Assembly: GCA_036850595.1 (NCBI GenBank)
Contig: CM072159.1
Location: 31,605,612 to 31,669,611 of the forward strand
DNA from: Rhyacichthys aspro
Lineage: Eukaryota > Chordata > Actinopteri > Gobiiformes > Rhyacichthyidae
Reading direction: 5' to 3'
Length of the DNA stretch: 64,000 nt
Position numbers and translations under genes: made by a program. Below are positions 26,571-40,045 of this stretch, piece by piece. The notes under the pieces were generated by a model, which had not been told where the DNA came from, searched no databases, and saw nothing but the letters and a program-made list of their open reading frames with translations. Numbering within the stretch: position 1 is the stretch's first letter; the number at the start of each line of letters is the position of its first letter.

Positions 26571-26717
26571 TAAAATAAAATAAAATTAAATAAAATTAAA
26601 AAAATAAAATAAAATTAAAAAAATAAAATAAAATTAAAAAATAAAATAAATAATAAAATAAAATAAAATAAAAAATAAATAAATAAATACAATAAATAAA
26701 ATAAAATAAAATAAAAA
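26571..26717. repeat. AAAAT/AAATA low-complexity tract
   Basis: Roughly 147 bp of mixed TAAAA, AAATT and AAATA units. Confidence 0.95.
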
Positions 26718-29700
26718 AATGCCTTCCAGTCAGTCTTCCAATACCCAAGGTCACCATACCAGTCAGATAAAAAAAAGAAAAAAGTTAGCTTCTAAGGTAT
26801 AAATAGTTATTAAAGTACAGGTATACCAGTTCTTTTTTGTTTTTTTTATCATATTATTTTATATACTTTAGTCATTTTTCTTCCTAAATGTTGACCTTCC
26901 TGCACACTCCCTTCGATCTCGTCAGTTTTCCAGCCGCCTGTTGCTCTCAGTCTGCTCCTGGCCAGTTGCCAGCGCTGGGCGGGAATGCCCCCCACCTCAT
27001 TAATTTACCAACAGATTGCCATGGGCTGCTCGCTGTTCACCGCCGGGGTGTTTACAACAGTTAAATGACAAACTGAAAGCCATTAAAGCTTTAATGTAGC
27101 ACAGCAAACGTCGACTTCCCTGTTCCGCGCGGCGCAGGATGACACAGCAGCCGGAGCGGCACATGTTGTTGGCATTTTGCCTTAATTGGTGGATCTGGGC
27201 CTGAGCCAACACTAGCAGCCAGGATATGACAGGCACGAGACTCCGAGCGCTGCCAACAAACAAACACATGTAGTCTGGCAGCTGAGTGAACATGAATGCC
27301 ATGAAATCCTTTTGGGAAACTGTGTGTGTCACAAACGCTTTGATACACTTGTATTAGACTAAATGTGACATAATAGAAGCAGTCAACATTATGAATGAAA
27401 CGAGTTGTAGTGCGTTTACAGCAACACAAAGTACAATTCACTGAGAGAACTGTTATTATTAGGGCATCTTACCTGATATAACACAGGCAAATGTGGAAGC
27501 CATTTGCAGAGTAAATGTTATTGCACTCACACGCATCAACGCCACATGTTTTTGTGCCTTTTGTTGGAAATTTTCGCTGGAAGGCAGCAAGATTCTTTGT
27601 CCAAACGGATCATGTTAAATGACTCTGAACCGTTTAGTGTCCAACACACAAAGTGGCATTTCTTTCAGCATATGGAAGCCTTTAGGTAATGTTTTCCTTG
27701 TTGATATACAGAATCTGTAACAAATGATAATGGTTTGCAGCTGTGGCACGGATAAGGCGTGGTGTCCAACAATGGCTTGATGGCTTCAGCATAAGAAGTT
27801 CCTCATGTGCCCGATCCAAATAGTGCTCTCCAGCCAATAATACCTGTCTGAATGGGAAATTTATGAAGGCTTTATGGTGTCCAGTAATATGGTTGAGAGG
27901 TTTTGAGTGTGTAGTTGAGCTGGGAACTCTGTGGTGCATTCACTGCAAAGATATTTAACCAAAAAAACAAAAAGAAAACTTTGGGTATTCATATGATAAC
28001 CATTCCCTCAAGAACAGTCCATTTGTAGATTGTCACAAAATGGTTGAAAGACACACAAACAAGGCATTCATTCAGTAAAGACATAACCAGATACTGTGAA
28101 AGTGATACGGTTTCAGTGAACATCAAATAATGGAGATGAAGCGGTGACAAATTGCATCACAGAGTAAAAAGCTGACTTTTAGAGAGGTCCTAATTTGTCG
28201 TCTCCAATAAAGGCCATTGGTGCTCAACAGTCTGGGCTTGTTGCCCAGTGGCTGCTTAGAGCCAAACTGATTGGGTCTAATGTCTGACAGCTGTCGGGGG
28301 TCTACACCAATTGAGTCAACTTCTAGGTGTCACGCCAACTTTCTCTATATCAATATGTATAAGGCGGGCAGAGGGGCTTTACAGTGAGGGCCTGGCTGTG
28401 GAAACGAGGCCCCATCTGGCTGTGCTCTGGGCTCCAGGCTGAGTGTGTGCAGAAGAGGCCCAGAATCATGTGAGGTTGTGAAGTTGGAGGCGAGACGAGG
28501 CGGGGATGTTGCGTGCTTACAGAAGGGATACCCCCGGCTCTGGAGGCTAACGGGTGAAAGAGTGTCTGGGTCAAGAGGGTCCAGTTCCTCCGGGGCCGGC
28601 TCTGTGACAAATGAGCTCGTGTGGCGGCAGCAGAACGGGTGGCCATGACAGTCCCCTTGTACTCGCCTCCACTGCTTTTACTCCAGGAATAAAGGAGCTT
28701 CATGATGTTCAGTGCTTATGTACGTGGACCATGTTAACATTTATAAAAGCCAGTAAAAGTCGAACAAAACTGAAATGCTTCTGTTTGTTCTTGATAATCA
28801 GTTTGAAGGATGGAAGTTTAGAGGAAGGGTGTGAGTGCATTAAAAATAAAAGCCTTTTGGTTAAGTTAAGCATGGTTTGTGGCTTAAAAGTGACTACACC
28901 ATATTCAGTATTTTTTATTTTATTCAGCTGTAATGTGCACACTCACCTCAAATGATGACTTATTTGGTGATGACCATCAGCAAATGTTTAGATCTCATGA
29001 AGAATCTTTGACCTTCATTCCCTCTTCTCATAAACTTTGTAAAATAATCTGATGTTTAAACCTTCATAAACACTCAGATAAATTGTCCCTTGTCCTGTGG
29101 AGTGAGCCTGATCAATCTCTTTTAGTGGATTTCACATCTCTGTCACTGATCATCGGCCCATTAGCACTCTCTGTTTGTTTGATTTCATCGATCGACCAAC
29201 AATAATCCCCAATCAAACAAGCTTTGTTGAAGAGATAACACAACCTTGTGCTTCCTGAGTAAACACTCAGAAGCTTGTTTGGTGCAATGACACTAATCTG
29301 TTCCAGAAAAGTCACTATTCATCAAAACAGCACAACTTAAAAGACTTGAGGAATTAGCTTTGACAGCACAGACCTGTGATTAGCGGCCATATTGTTAGCA
29401 TTGCCATCTTTTACATACAATATTTAACCTATTGATTTCTTTTGATTAAAAATCTAAAGCTTGTCACAGTGAAATCCTGCTCCTTTGTGAGATATATGTC
29501 AAATATGGATTAATATTTCAAATTCAGCTTGTTCTTTTATAACAGGTGGAGGTTGTTAGTGTTTTAACAAGAGAACAGCTGTGTTTCTGTTGCTGTTTTC
29601 ATTCTCGTGTTTGTCAATGAAATGCATGAAGTGGAGGGGAATGTGTTAAATAATACAGTATATTACACTGCATCTTTGTTTGTGTGTGTCAGGAGAACAG

Positions 29701-30839
29701 ATCTGAATATCTATTATTTACACAAGCATCTTGTTCGTTAAAGAGTAAGCAGTTTGTTTACTAAATATGTGTTTTGGGCTGGAAGCCGTGCACTTGTATA
29801 ATTCATGGAGCCAGGCGTTGTTTGTTCATGTAACTCAAGGATTGTAAAATGTTGTGGTGTCAGGCATTTCCCCACACATTAAAAATAAACCAGTGCAACC
29901 TGTTTTCTCGTCACTTATCCAGACTCGCTTCTCCTCATTAATATTGCACATTGTGTACCAGCGCTAAGGTGTGGGTTTTCACACTCGGCTGTTTGTAACT
30001 CTGTTTGGTAATGTCTTTTGGCTTGGGAAAAAAAACATTCAAAATGATGTCAGAATAAATATGGGGAGTATCATAATAATGTGTTTATAACATATAGGAT
30101 TTGTGATGCTTGAATATTATGAACTATAACTTTGTCTCTGTAGGATTGAGGTTTAAAGGATCAGAAGTTACTGAAGGTTGTAGCTGTGAACAGAACTTTG
30201 AAGCCTGGACTTTTAGAAAACACAGTATTGACAGCATCAGTCTGGTGTGAGTCCTGAAGATGTAAGATTTAAGTATAAGAAGAAAAATGTGGTTATCATT
30301 AAAAATGTCATAATTTTGAGTCATTAGTTTCATGATTTTAAGGCCTTTGTCTGTTATATAGTGTCTTAATGTAATATGCATATGCTTTTTTCCTCTTTTC
30401 CAACACTGCTCCTTCAAATGTACACTTTTGTAAAGACAGAGAGAAAAGAAGACATGTTTGATTGTGAGTCTGAGCTGCTGAGGAAACAGCTCTAGTGCAT
30501 TTTTTCTTCCTCCTTCTTTCCCCATGTCCTTCTGCTCAGAATTAATCCTTATTTTAAACGTCTGCTCTGGTAGCAGATCAGGCCAGGTGAGAGATTGTCT
30601 TCTCTTCATGCCTTCGGGGCATCTCAAGCTCCATTTAATCCAAATGCCAATTTGTAGCACACAAATAGGAAGCGGCTGCAGCGGCTGCTGGTTGGCGCCT
30701 TGTTTGGGCGTTTTGTGCACATCCAGTACAAAGGTGTGTACATATCTGCATGCACACATACAGTAGGGCCCTCTCAGCTTGGTGCATCTATAATTGGAGA
30801 GCGGGGAGCGTCCGGAGGTGCGGGGTTGTCAGTCACTGT

Positions 30840-31200
30840 TTAGGTTGCCCCGGGGCCCCTGGCACTCCTGTGGGTATCAAAGTGGCGCTAATTAAATGTG
30901 GGGCCCGACGCTCGGCCCACCGCATCACGGGGCCGAACCGAGACCCCCGCGCCGCTGTCCTCCTCGTGCCTTTGAGATTCTGCTGCTCGCACTAATTACC
31001 CATTGTCCAATTGACTTGCCCATTCCACACAAATTCCACACATACACCACCCATCCCGCTCCCAGCCCCCATCGCCCCCCAACGCCGCCCCCTCCTATAT
31101 TTATTATTTCATATTTTCCCTGCCCACTCCGTCTTTGGCTAGCCGGCCTAATTAATCTTATGGAAATCTCCTCCAGCCAAGGTTGGCCTCCGATGTTTGT
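30840..31200. promoter_or_regulatory. Candidate conserved noncoding regulatory block
   Basis: GC-richer and repeat-free, with three TAATTA homeodomain cores (30889, 30993, 31149), a SOX-like CATTGT at 31001 next to CCAAT, and C-rich stretches. No reading frame has protein character. The call rests on composition and motif density alone. Confidence 0.3.
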
Positions 31201-33779
31201 AATTTGATTTGGGGATGATAAAAGTGAAAGGGTTCTGGGATGCTGAAGGAACAGTGTCATTTCTCTGTCCTCTCGCCCCGCTCCAACCCCCCTCCACACC
31301 CCAACACTCAGGAGACGCGTGGGGGCTATCAATCTTTCCCACGTGCCCAGCAAACTGATATCCCAGAAAATTAACTTCAATTAATAACAGAAATCCCCTG
31401 ATGCAGCTGTGGAGGCAAGCCGGGGCTTTGAAGGAGAACCTTCAAAGATGTCTCTCTGCTAGTCTTTTATAGGCCAGCTGGGGAGGGCTTTTCTTTTCAT
31501 TATCATCAGCCACATTTGAACACTCACTCCTTTCCTTTTTTACACCACAGTGGACATTTAAATAAAACTGCTGTCAACACAAAAAATCGATTACATTCCC
31601 TCTGGCGAAAAACAAAATGGCTGCTCATTACCAAACTGTGTAACTTGGTTTCTGCCTTCATAGAAGACCTTATTTGTAAGGGCAGCCATCACATGAGGTT
31701 ATCACTGTTTGGAGACGGAAAGAGGTTGGAAACTTCTGGCTAAACTGAAGGTTTGGCTTTGAAGCAGCAGCCTATAAAACCAGGACAGATTTGGGTCAGA
31801 ATTGACTTGGGAAGAAAGTTTATGAGACCTAAAAATATTCCTGTTTTTACTACTGTGCCATTTGAAAACAAGGACCTTTTTGTTTTCAGAAGATTGATGG
31901 GACTAGGAATGGTTTCTGAAAAATGGTTATGTCTTTTGTTAAGGCGACACAGAGTCCTGCAATACTCATGTAACAGGACATTTTTTGTTGTTTAAGTATG
32001 TCACTAAGCCTCAGGTCCCACTTTGTCGCTGGTCGAGCCACTCAACAATTTTATTACAGCAATAACTAACCAAGAAAGATATTAACTTTTCTGCTAATGT
32101 TACAGAGCTATAATAAAAGTAAATAAATCCTTTAAACCCAATTTACTTGATACCAGGCTTTCATAATCCAAGGTGAATCCCAAACTGACCTCAACAGACT
32201 TTGTTTATCCATTTCCATTTCAGTTTATGACACGTGTAACTACTTTTGTGGCTCAAACTAAGTCTCCAACACAGTTTTATTCTGGAAAACTCTGCGCAAT
32301 GTTGTAAAATCCTTTTGAATCAGAAAGCTTGGTCTGACGTGAAGAAAAAGGACATTTACTGCTCGTGTCATTTCTATCTGAGCATCACCAACTTTTATGA
32401 TTTTGTCTAATAAAAACTTTTAGGTTGACATCCACTCCAAAATCAATCACATCTGTTCAACAAAACCAACACGAGTCTGGGTAAAATATGAACAAAAGTT
32501 AACACTAATTCTAATTCATTTTGATGTGTAGTGTTGCTTTAAAATATATCAGCATTTCTGCATGGAAGTAGATTATTTTATTTTACTTGGAGCTCAAGCT
32601 GAGGCGTAAAAAAACGTGTAAAAAATCAATATTTTCGAAAGCGGTGTTGATAAAAGGCTGTAAACTGTAAATATCCCTGTGCCAAACTTGGATTTCCATG
32701 CTTGTTGTGTCCTCACACGCCCCTTCAGCATCTATTCCCTCTGAAGCCGCTTGACTTTAAGTGGCACAAATGCAACAAATACACCGTGCTTATCGAGTCG
32801 CGGTCCCCTGTTACCCTCACAATACAGCGCCATTCTGTTTCCTTCACACTGTCTCCCGGAGCGCTAGTCTGCCATGGCGGTCACGTCTGTGGAGAAGAGC
32901 TCTCTGCTTATTTATTTGTGGCTGTTTCCTCGGCTGTCAGGATAAAGAGGGCAACACGGAGCAAGTCTGAGAACATAATTTCACTCTGAGTGCCTTCGCC
33001 TGAAGCGCTCACACAAGTCCACACACACACAGATGTATACAGAGGCTTACAGCGGCGGCAGAGAGGCTGTTGACCTGCTGAATAATGCTTTTGGACTGGT
33101 AGAGCGCCGCAATGTGTGAGATGTGTATGCGCCTGTTTACAGTTTGTGTGTGAGCCTCGGAGTGGCTGGTTAGCAGCTTAGCCCTCCCGCTGACTCCTGT
33201 TAAGGGCTAAAGGGATCCGTGTCAACAACAAGCAATAAAGAAGATGCCTCATCCGGAGAGACACACAGAAGGCAGAAAACACACACACAACAACACAGCA
33301 GAGGCGCACTAACACATGTTTCCACAACAGCCTCGGCATGTGTGGAATAAAATATAGATAGAGGTGAAAGTGTTTGAAGGGTCTATTAGCGCGGGCTGTC
33401 GGGAGCGATAGGGCCGGGATCAGTGTCACTGTGCACGGCTCGGCTCAGCGCTGTGGGGAGTTTGGAGAACTGCCAGCTGCCTGTTTACAAGCCACACACG
33501 CCTCTGATACTGGGCTGCTTCCACTTGATAGCAGCCAAATCCCCTTCCAATGAAAAATAAACTAGGCCTTCCTCTGAAGTGGAAGAGGCCGGAGCAGCTC
33601 GGGCGCGAGGCGGCGTGAGAGCTGCTGACTCAGTTTGTTTGGCTGCATTTAAGACTGGCTCAGATCGTTCCAGGGGTTTTTCTGACGGGAACTGACGCTG
33701 GGACTGGTCTAATTAAACAAATAAATAGTCGATATAAAGGCCAAATCTATTATTTATTATTTTATTTAAACTTTTTTCT

Positions 33780-33855
33780 GTTAGAAGATAAGAAGAAGAA
33801 GATAAGAAAACCTTTATTAGTCCCAAAAAGTGGAAAGATTAGAAAGATTAGTGCC
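33780..33855. mobile_element. Probable interspersed repeat fragment
   Basis: AAACCTTTATTAGTCCC followed by a GTGGAAAGATT-like end is a phrase common at ends of fish retroelements. A similar but weaker phrase (GATAAGATGAGGTATCATTT) occurs near 19905-19950. Confidence 0.4.
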
Positions 33856-35004
33856 AATAAGAAGAACTCAGTTGCAATTTTTGCTCTAAATCTCAACAGA
33901 TTTTTTTTTCTTTTTCATTTTTTCCCCTAATGTTGTGCGCAGTTTCTTAGTAACAAAGTTTTTTTTATAGTTTTTATTTCTATTTTAGATTAAAAAAAAA
34001 TACTATTACTATTTTTGATATGTTCTGGTGTTTTTTAGCTCAATCTCTGTGTATTAATATTGTATATCAGTGCCTAAAGCTACAGAAAAGTCATATTTAA
34101 GTTTAGCTTTCCTATTATCTTACTATAACACAGACTTTAACATTAATAAAGACCGATTTTTATTTATTTTTTTATTTACTTGAAAAGACACAGTGTATAT
34201 TAATCAACATTAAACAAAGTAAATGTACCAAAGTTAGCTGAATTAGGCTAATTTTCGTAGCATAAAATCACACAGTAACATTACACACTGGAGTTGGGGC
34301 AGGGCCTGAGGCAGTAGTTCTCCTTTGGGGCAGTTTACCCGCTGCTCTGGGCCCGGTGATTATTGATCACTGCTAATGTGTCAATGATCTCCTCCTCGTG
34401 TTATTGGTGTGAAGCTGTCGGCTCCAGAAGCGCTCTGATTGGTCGGATGATTAGTCTGGAACATGATTATGGAGGAACGTTGTGTGTGTGCCCCTCCACG
34501 CGCCTCTATATCTCTTTCTTTTGATCTATAACTACTGGTTAATTAGAAGCAATGTTAATTAAAAAGCGACTTCCTTTACATTGGCTGTGTTAATGGAGGT
34601 TTTATTCACTTACACGTCATGTGCACCCCCCTTTTTCTCACTTTCCTTGTTTCTTTATGTTAAAACATGCTCAAACCAATTCAATGTTTTGATCTAAAAT
34701 GTGCCAAAGAATCATAATCAGAATGAAGAAATTTCAGTCGACTGCTGTGAGTCAAATTTGGTTTAAGACGACAACACAGTTTTGATGTCATGTCCCTTTA
34801 TGTAAGTAGAGCTTTTTTTTAAATGTATTTGTTTATTTTTTTCTACATTTTGCTGGCCAATGTCATTGACTTGGCTTGAGCCCTACAAAACATACACCAA
34901 GTACTGTGAACAAAGAGTGAATTATAGCAAAAGCAGTGTTGATGGCTGCAGCAGGGACCAACCACAGTCAAAGCTAAATTAAAGCAAAAATAAAGAAGTT
35001 ATGG

Positions 35005-35585
35005 TGATATGTTTTCTTCTAGTTGGAAAAATGGTTTAAACCCAAATAGTTTATTGTAAAATCAATCATTTGTGAAAAAAATAGTCTTGATGCCATCTAC
35101 TGTTTATTGTAAGGGATTGTAATAGATGAGAATAATATTCCTGTATTCAGGAACAGAAAACCTTGGACAAAAAAGGAGCGCTCCCATTGGTCGACACTTG
35201 TCACATGACGTTCCAGGAAGTTTAATAGCTGCAGATAAAGTGTATTTTCAGCTGAATATGTCTTTTAACAGAGAAACAGCTGAAAAAAGAAAAGCATCAA
35301 CAGAGAAAAGGGAGACAACGTAAAACACAGATAAATACTGTCAATTCAATCACGTAATGTTTAACGAGGAGGAGATAATTGTCGTCCTGACGCTGAAGTC
35401 ACAGCTAAGCTAACGCTAAACTCTAAACTTCAGTTTGGTCAAATGGATTAGTATTTTGGAGGAAAAACTGGTCTGGTTTTATTTTTTAATAAAAGAGAAG
35501 CAGGAGAGGTCCCTAGACTGATTTTGGAGGAGAGTGGAGTCTGAGACAGGGACAAAAAAAGAAAACCAGGAAGTGGAGCTTTAAA
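35005..35585 (+). mobile_element. Dispersed non-autonomous element, copy C
   Basis: The longest copy, with 5' part CTTCTAGTTGGAAAAATGG and the complete 3' end GTGGAGCTTTAAA. It differs from copy A by scattered substitutions and by a short 5' stretch absent from A. Its core is at 35175-35209. Confidence 0.85.
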
Positions 35586-37018
35586 GGCTTACATAATTAC
35601 AGATTGACACTGACGTTTTCCTAATCAGTCTCTTATACAACTTTGAAACATTAGAGTGGTGCTACTGCAGTCCCTTTTGCCCTCAGTAGGACACAAAACA
35701 GGAGGTTCCTTTACACATTGTCTTTGATAATCTCTCCAAGGAGCTGCAAACACAACAGTTAACTGTAATTCAGAGTTCTGCAATGTGAAATGCTGACCCT
35801 TTGGCTTTATATGCTTCCACACAATACTATATAATACCATCATCCCATTGAAAGGTATAGGGTCCATAAAGAGACCAGGGTTAATGCAGCTACAGCTAAG
35901 GCAGCATTTACAAACTATATTTAATGAGGTTTTGAAGCTTGTGGAAAAGCGTTGGAGAAGTTCAACCAACAACAATCCAGCGCCAGCACCAGCCCAGAGC
36001 GAGGCCTCGGTTCATCTCGGTGGAAAGAGGGCTATAGGAGCAGCTTTTTTCCTCCTCGTGCCTATGTATATTGTAGCATTAATCATTTTCCTCAAGCTGA
36101 ATGTCACAGAGTCTGCCTGCTAGCCCTGAATAAACACTGTCATCCCTTCGCAGGAATAACCTTCACATATTGCTGCCGCCGTGTGTGTGTGTGTGTACAG
36201 TAGAGTGTGTGTCTCACTAAAGGTCGCGAGGGCATGTAAATAAAAGAACAGTACATGGCAGCCGGTGAGAGTTTCCTGGTGTATCTGTACATTCTCAGCA
36301 GCGGTATAGAGCTCTGTGTTGTGTTTGATTAGTCTGAGCCGAGGCAGCCTCTCTGTCGTCCTCGTACACACTCGCTCCAGTCTGTCCCTGTCTACATTTT
36401 CTTCCTCTCACTGTATCTCTCGTTTGTTTTCATTAGTGTGATTGCCTCAATGTCTCCCTGACCTTCAGCCATCTTCTTTTTCTCTTTCTCACACACAAAC
36501 ATTCGACTGCATGATCACTTCTGATTTCAGGAGCCATATTTTCCTCCCCATCTCTCGTTCCATCTTATTTTTTTCTCGGCTGCGTGAAGCTGCCGGCGTT
36601 ACTGGGTCTTAATGGGAGTTTCGGACATTTTACCCATTACTTTTGAGCATTTTTAATGGACAGTTGCTTCCACTGTTGTGTTATATGAAGGTAATATAAT
36701 GGTTGATAAAGAGGAAATATGGAAACATGTGACAGGGAGAAAAATGGAGACAGAGTGGTGAATGTTGACCTTCAGCAGTGGTTGGGAACAATTAAAGAAG
36801 CCAGTCAGTCTTTGTGTAAGTTTTTAAAAGCTGCTGTAACCTCACTCTTCCAACCTACAATAACACATCCCACAATAACACAGCAACCTGACTACTTTTA
36901 TTATTATTATTATTTAAAAATGATTCATATATTTAGTCCAAGCTTTAGAGCTGACTTTAAACTTGTTGCTCTGAGTTCGCTGTTAGACCGACGCAATCCT
37001 GCAATTATCTCCATCTGG

Positions 37019-37348
37019 TTAAAGTAGCAGAGTGTGACTTTTAGCTCCAAAATATATATTCTCACTCTCTTAGATATGAGATCAGTAGAATCATGTCAAT
37101 ATATCTTTCCTGTCCAGGGATGGTGGCATGTCACATATAATAAAGAAAAAAGGCCAATATACTGGACCCAACAGAGTCGTATTTGTACAAAATACACTAA
37201 AATGACCCTAAAGTTTCAGAAGACATGATATTTCTTCCAAACTTGCCGTCTTAAACGTCTCTAACAAACATGGCGGCGCTGACAGGGAGGTTGCACAAAG
37301 AGGGATTAGCGCCCTCTGCTGGAGAAAGGTTACACAGAGCAGCTTTAA
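37019..37348. mobile_element. Putative short element with TTAAAG/CTTTAA termini
   Basis: A 330-bp block starts TTAAAGTAGCAGAGTGTGAC and ends GGTTACACAGAGCAGCTTTA plus A, an imperfect inverted pair. Near the right end is GCGCCCTCTGCTGG, a phrase frequent in short fish interspersed repeats. It holds no reading frame. Confidence 0.5.
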
Positions 37349-38784
37349 TCACTGTGAGTGAAGTAAAGTAAAGTTTACTGTTATCCTTTAAACATTATCG
37401 TCTATCTGAATCCTTTATAATGATATTACAATTCGAACAGGGTTTTTTAAATACATGAAAACAAATTCTCAAAGTATCAAAGCAATAATACACAATAGAG
37501 TAGTACATATGGCTCCAAAAAAACAATGTGCACTAAAACTGAGGAGAACACAAGCAAACCAGATCTACAGAACATCAGTAAATAAACTAATCTGCTGACA
37601 TGTTTTTAATTTAGATTAAAACCCTGTGACCTGAAGACTTGTTCTGGCTTTGATTGGACGAAATGTATTGTTTTAGGAAACCAAATAATGTCTGTTTTTC
37701 AGCAAAAGGCCTGAGACATCTTTTCTGAATGAATACTCCACACTACTTTCATCATAATGTCTGTTTGAAAAGAAAAACATCTATGGATTTGCTAACTTTT
37801 TCTCTTGTAAATGGTAGATTAAAATGCTGCTTCTGTTCATTCCTGTATTTATCACAAGCAGATGAGCGTCTTGTTTTGTGGGGGATGGAGGGAGGATTAA
37901 TATTAATTTGAGAGCTGATTGAAGCCAGCACTCGAGCGAAGTGGCTCGTGATGATGTCTCCTGAGCAACACCCACACGTTTCCTCCGACGACACTGGAAA
38001 GAGCAGAGAAAAGGGGGGAAAGTACAAGAAGCTGTAGACATTAAGGAGAAATACTAAAGCTGACACGTCACGAGGAAGAAATAGACGTGTTCTCCAACCA
38101 TTCTTCCTCCAACGTGGCTCCAAAAGTTCAAAAAGTAGCAACAAAAATACAAATACATCTAGCTATTTGCTTTTTAAATCAGTGTTACAGTTAAAGCTGG
38201 ACCGGTGTTCTATAAAAATACACAGGTTACACATAAATCCTCTCTTCAGTAAAATGCCAAAGGGCTTTATTCATGCAGTACACTGTATTTTCTCCGTTCT
38301 GACCTCGAGTGCATTACAATATCTTCTTCCGAGTGTCCAACTTCTCTGTCCTTGTGTGGAGACTTGTAAAGAGTGACCAGAGGTGCTGGCTTACTTTATG
38401 CTAATGCAGAGGGGATCATCGCGGTGCACACTGGGAGATAACATGTTTTTAAAGTCGACATAGCTGCGAGGACGGACGGCATTGTGACGGTGTAGCTGTC
38501 CGTTCAGGAAGAACCGGGGGGAGGCCACAGGGCTGGACTGGTTCAAGCTCAGAGACCAAGGCCACCCTCAGGGGCAGAGTGAAATTAAGAATGATTAAAA
38601 ACCAAGAAAACCGGCAGCAGTGCTCTGGAGCGAGGGCTAAACACTTTCATTTTTGTAGATACACAGACTAATCCACAAGACTTTTATGTGATTTCTGAGT
38701 GTTGTACAGATATTTCCTTTTCAGATGTTTTACCAATAGTATTTTTATTTATTTATTTATTTTTTGAAACCACTATCCCACTTC

Positions 38785-38809
38785 TTTGTTTTGTTTGTTT
38801 GTTTGTTTG
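38785..38809. repeat. GTTT microsatellite
   Basis: Six GTTT-type units. Confidence 0.85.
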
Positions 38810-39959
38810 AATGTAAGGCATTTCAACAGATTATTATGCACTTTAAATGTATCTTGTCACTTCTGAAGTCCATTGCGTTCTGTTACTGGAATATTACAAC
38901 TGTGCCTCGTACTGTTCACTTTATAATGTTTGCACTTCATGGGATTGCACTAAATAACTTGCACTATTCTCGTTATTTTAAAACAATAACAATAAAGTAT
39001 TGAATTATCCAATATCCAAAAGAGTGGATTTATCTTGTTTTTATCTTGTTTTTATCAGTAATAGACTTAAAGCAGATGCATTTTTAATATTTCGACACAG
39101 TATTTTCATTAAAACTGCTTTGTGTAACTTGTTCTGGACAGGATTAATTCACAAGAACAAACAAAAACAAACATGTTCAGCTTTTTATTTGTCATTCATG
39201 TCAATTTGTCATTTCCACGTGACTGTTCTGGCTGTTTTTGTGATTCCTGATGTGTTTTTGTTAAGACTTCGTCGTATCGAAAGCATAAATGAAGCAGGTA
39301 AAGTAGCTGCTGAGAGGCCGGCGCGAGAGCTCCAGCGTCCATCAGCGTCTGACATTTATTTTGGCTCGGACAGCTGATGTAATTAACTTTTAGACCTTCC
39401 TGTTCGGGGCTGCTTCTCCAGGCAGGTGAGCCAAAGAAAACAAGCCACCTCCCTTTTCACCCTTTCAAACACATCCACTCTGATTTGCACACACACACAT
39501 TTAGACGTTCCACCGCTAATGTTATGCCTCTTTTTTCCCCAATGTTTCCTCATTCCTTACCTCCCAATCTGTCCCCTCTCCCCTCTCTCTCTGGGTCTTC
39601 AAGCTTCAGATTCTTGTAACTAACCGTAGCGCCTTTCACTTTCTCTCAATCACCACAAAAAAAGTGTTTCCTTACTTCTTAACTATGTTACACTCTGGGG
39701 AGACGTGCACAGTAGACCTAAGAGTTAGCTTCAACCGCTGTGACTCTCCCAAGTTGCTTAAGACAGCACTTTTTCTTCATCACATGGCAGTTTTAGATTA
39801 GAATGAGTGACAACATACAGCTATCAGCGACATGTTTGTACCCTGTAGGTGTCAGGATGACTACATTTTCTCTGTGAGTTAGAGATGTGCACCTTATACG
39901 CCAACCCTGATTTAGCCTTTTTTAAGAAAAGGAATAAATGACTGAAGATGGATGACTTT

Positions 39960-40045
39960 AAATTAGGTAGGAATGTAAATCGATTAAAAAAATAACTAAT
40001 TAATCGCAAATCTAGCTGTAATTAATCATGATCAGTCTTACAACT
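39960..40045. mobile_element. Possible interspersed repeat fragment
   Basis: ATGTAAATCGATTAAAAAA followed by AATTAATCGCAAATC and GTAATTAATCATGATCAG resembles an ATTAATCG-rich phrase frequent in fish repeats. Limits are not clear. Confidence 0.3.

Larger units (their letters stand above)
25292..35004. other. Intergenic, no gene seen
   Basis: Nearly 10 kb with the AAAAT tract, a repeat fragment at 33.8 kb and the candidate regulatory block at 30840-31200. A 211-residue minus-strand frame (30124-30759) has no recognisable domain. Confidence 0.7.
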
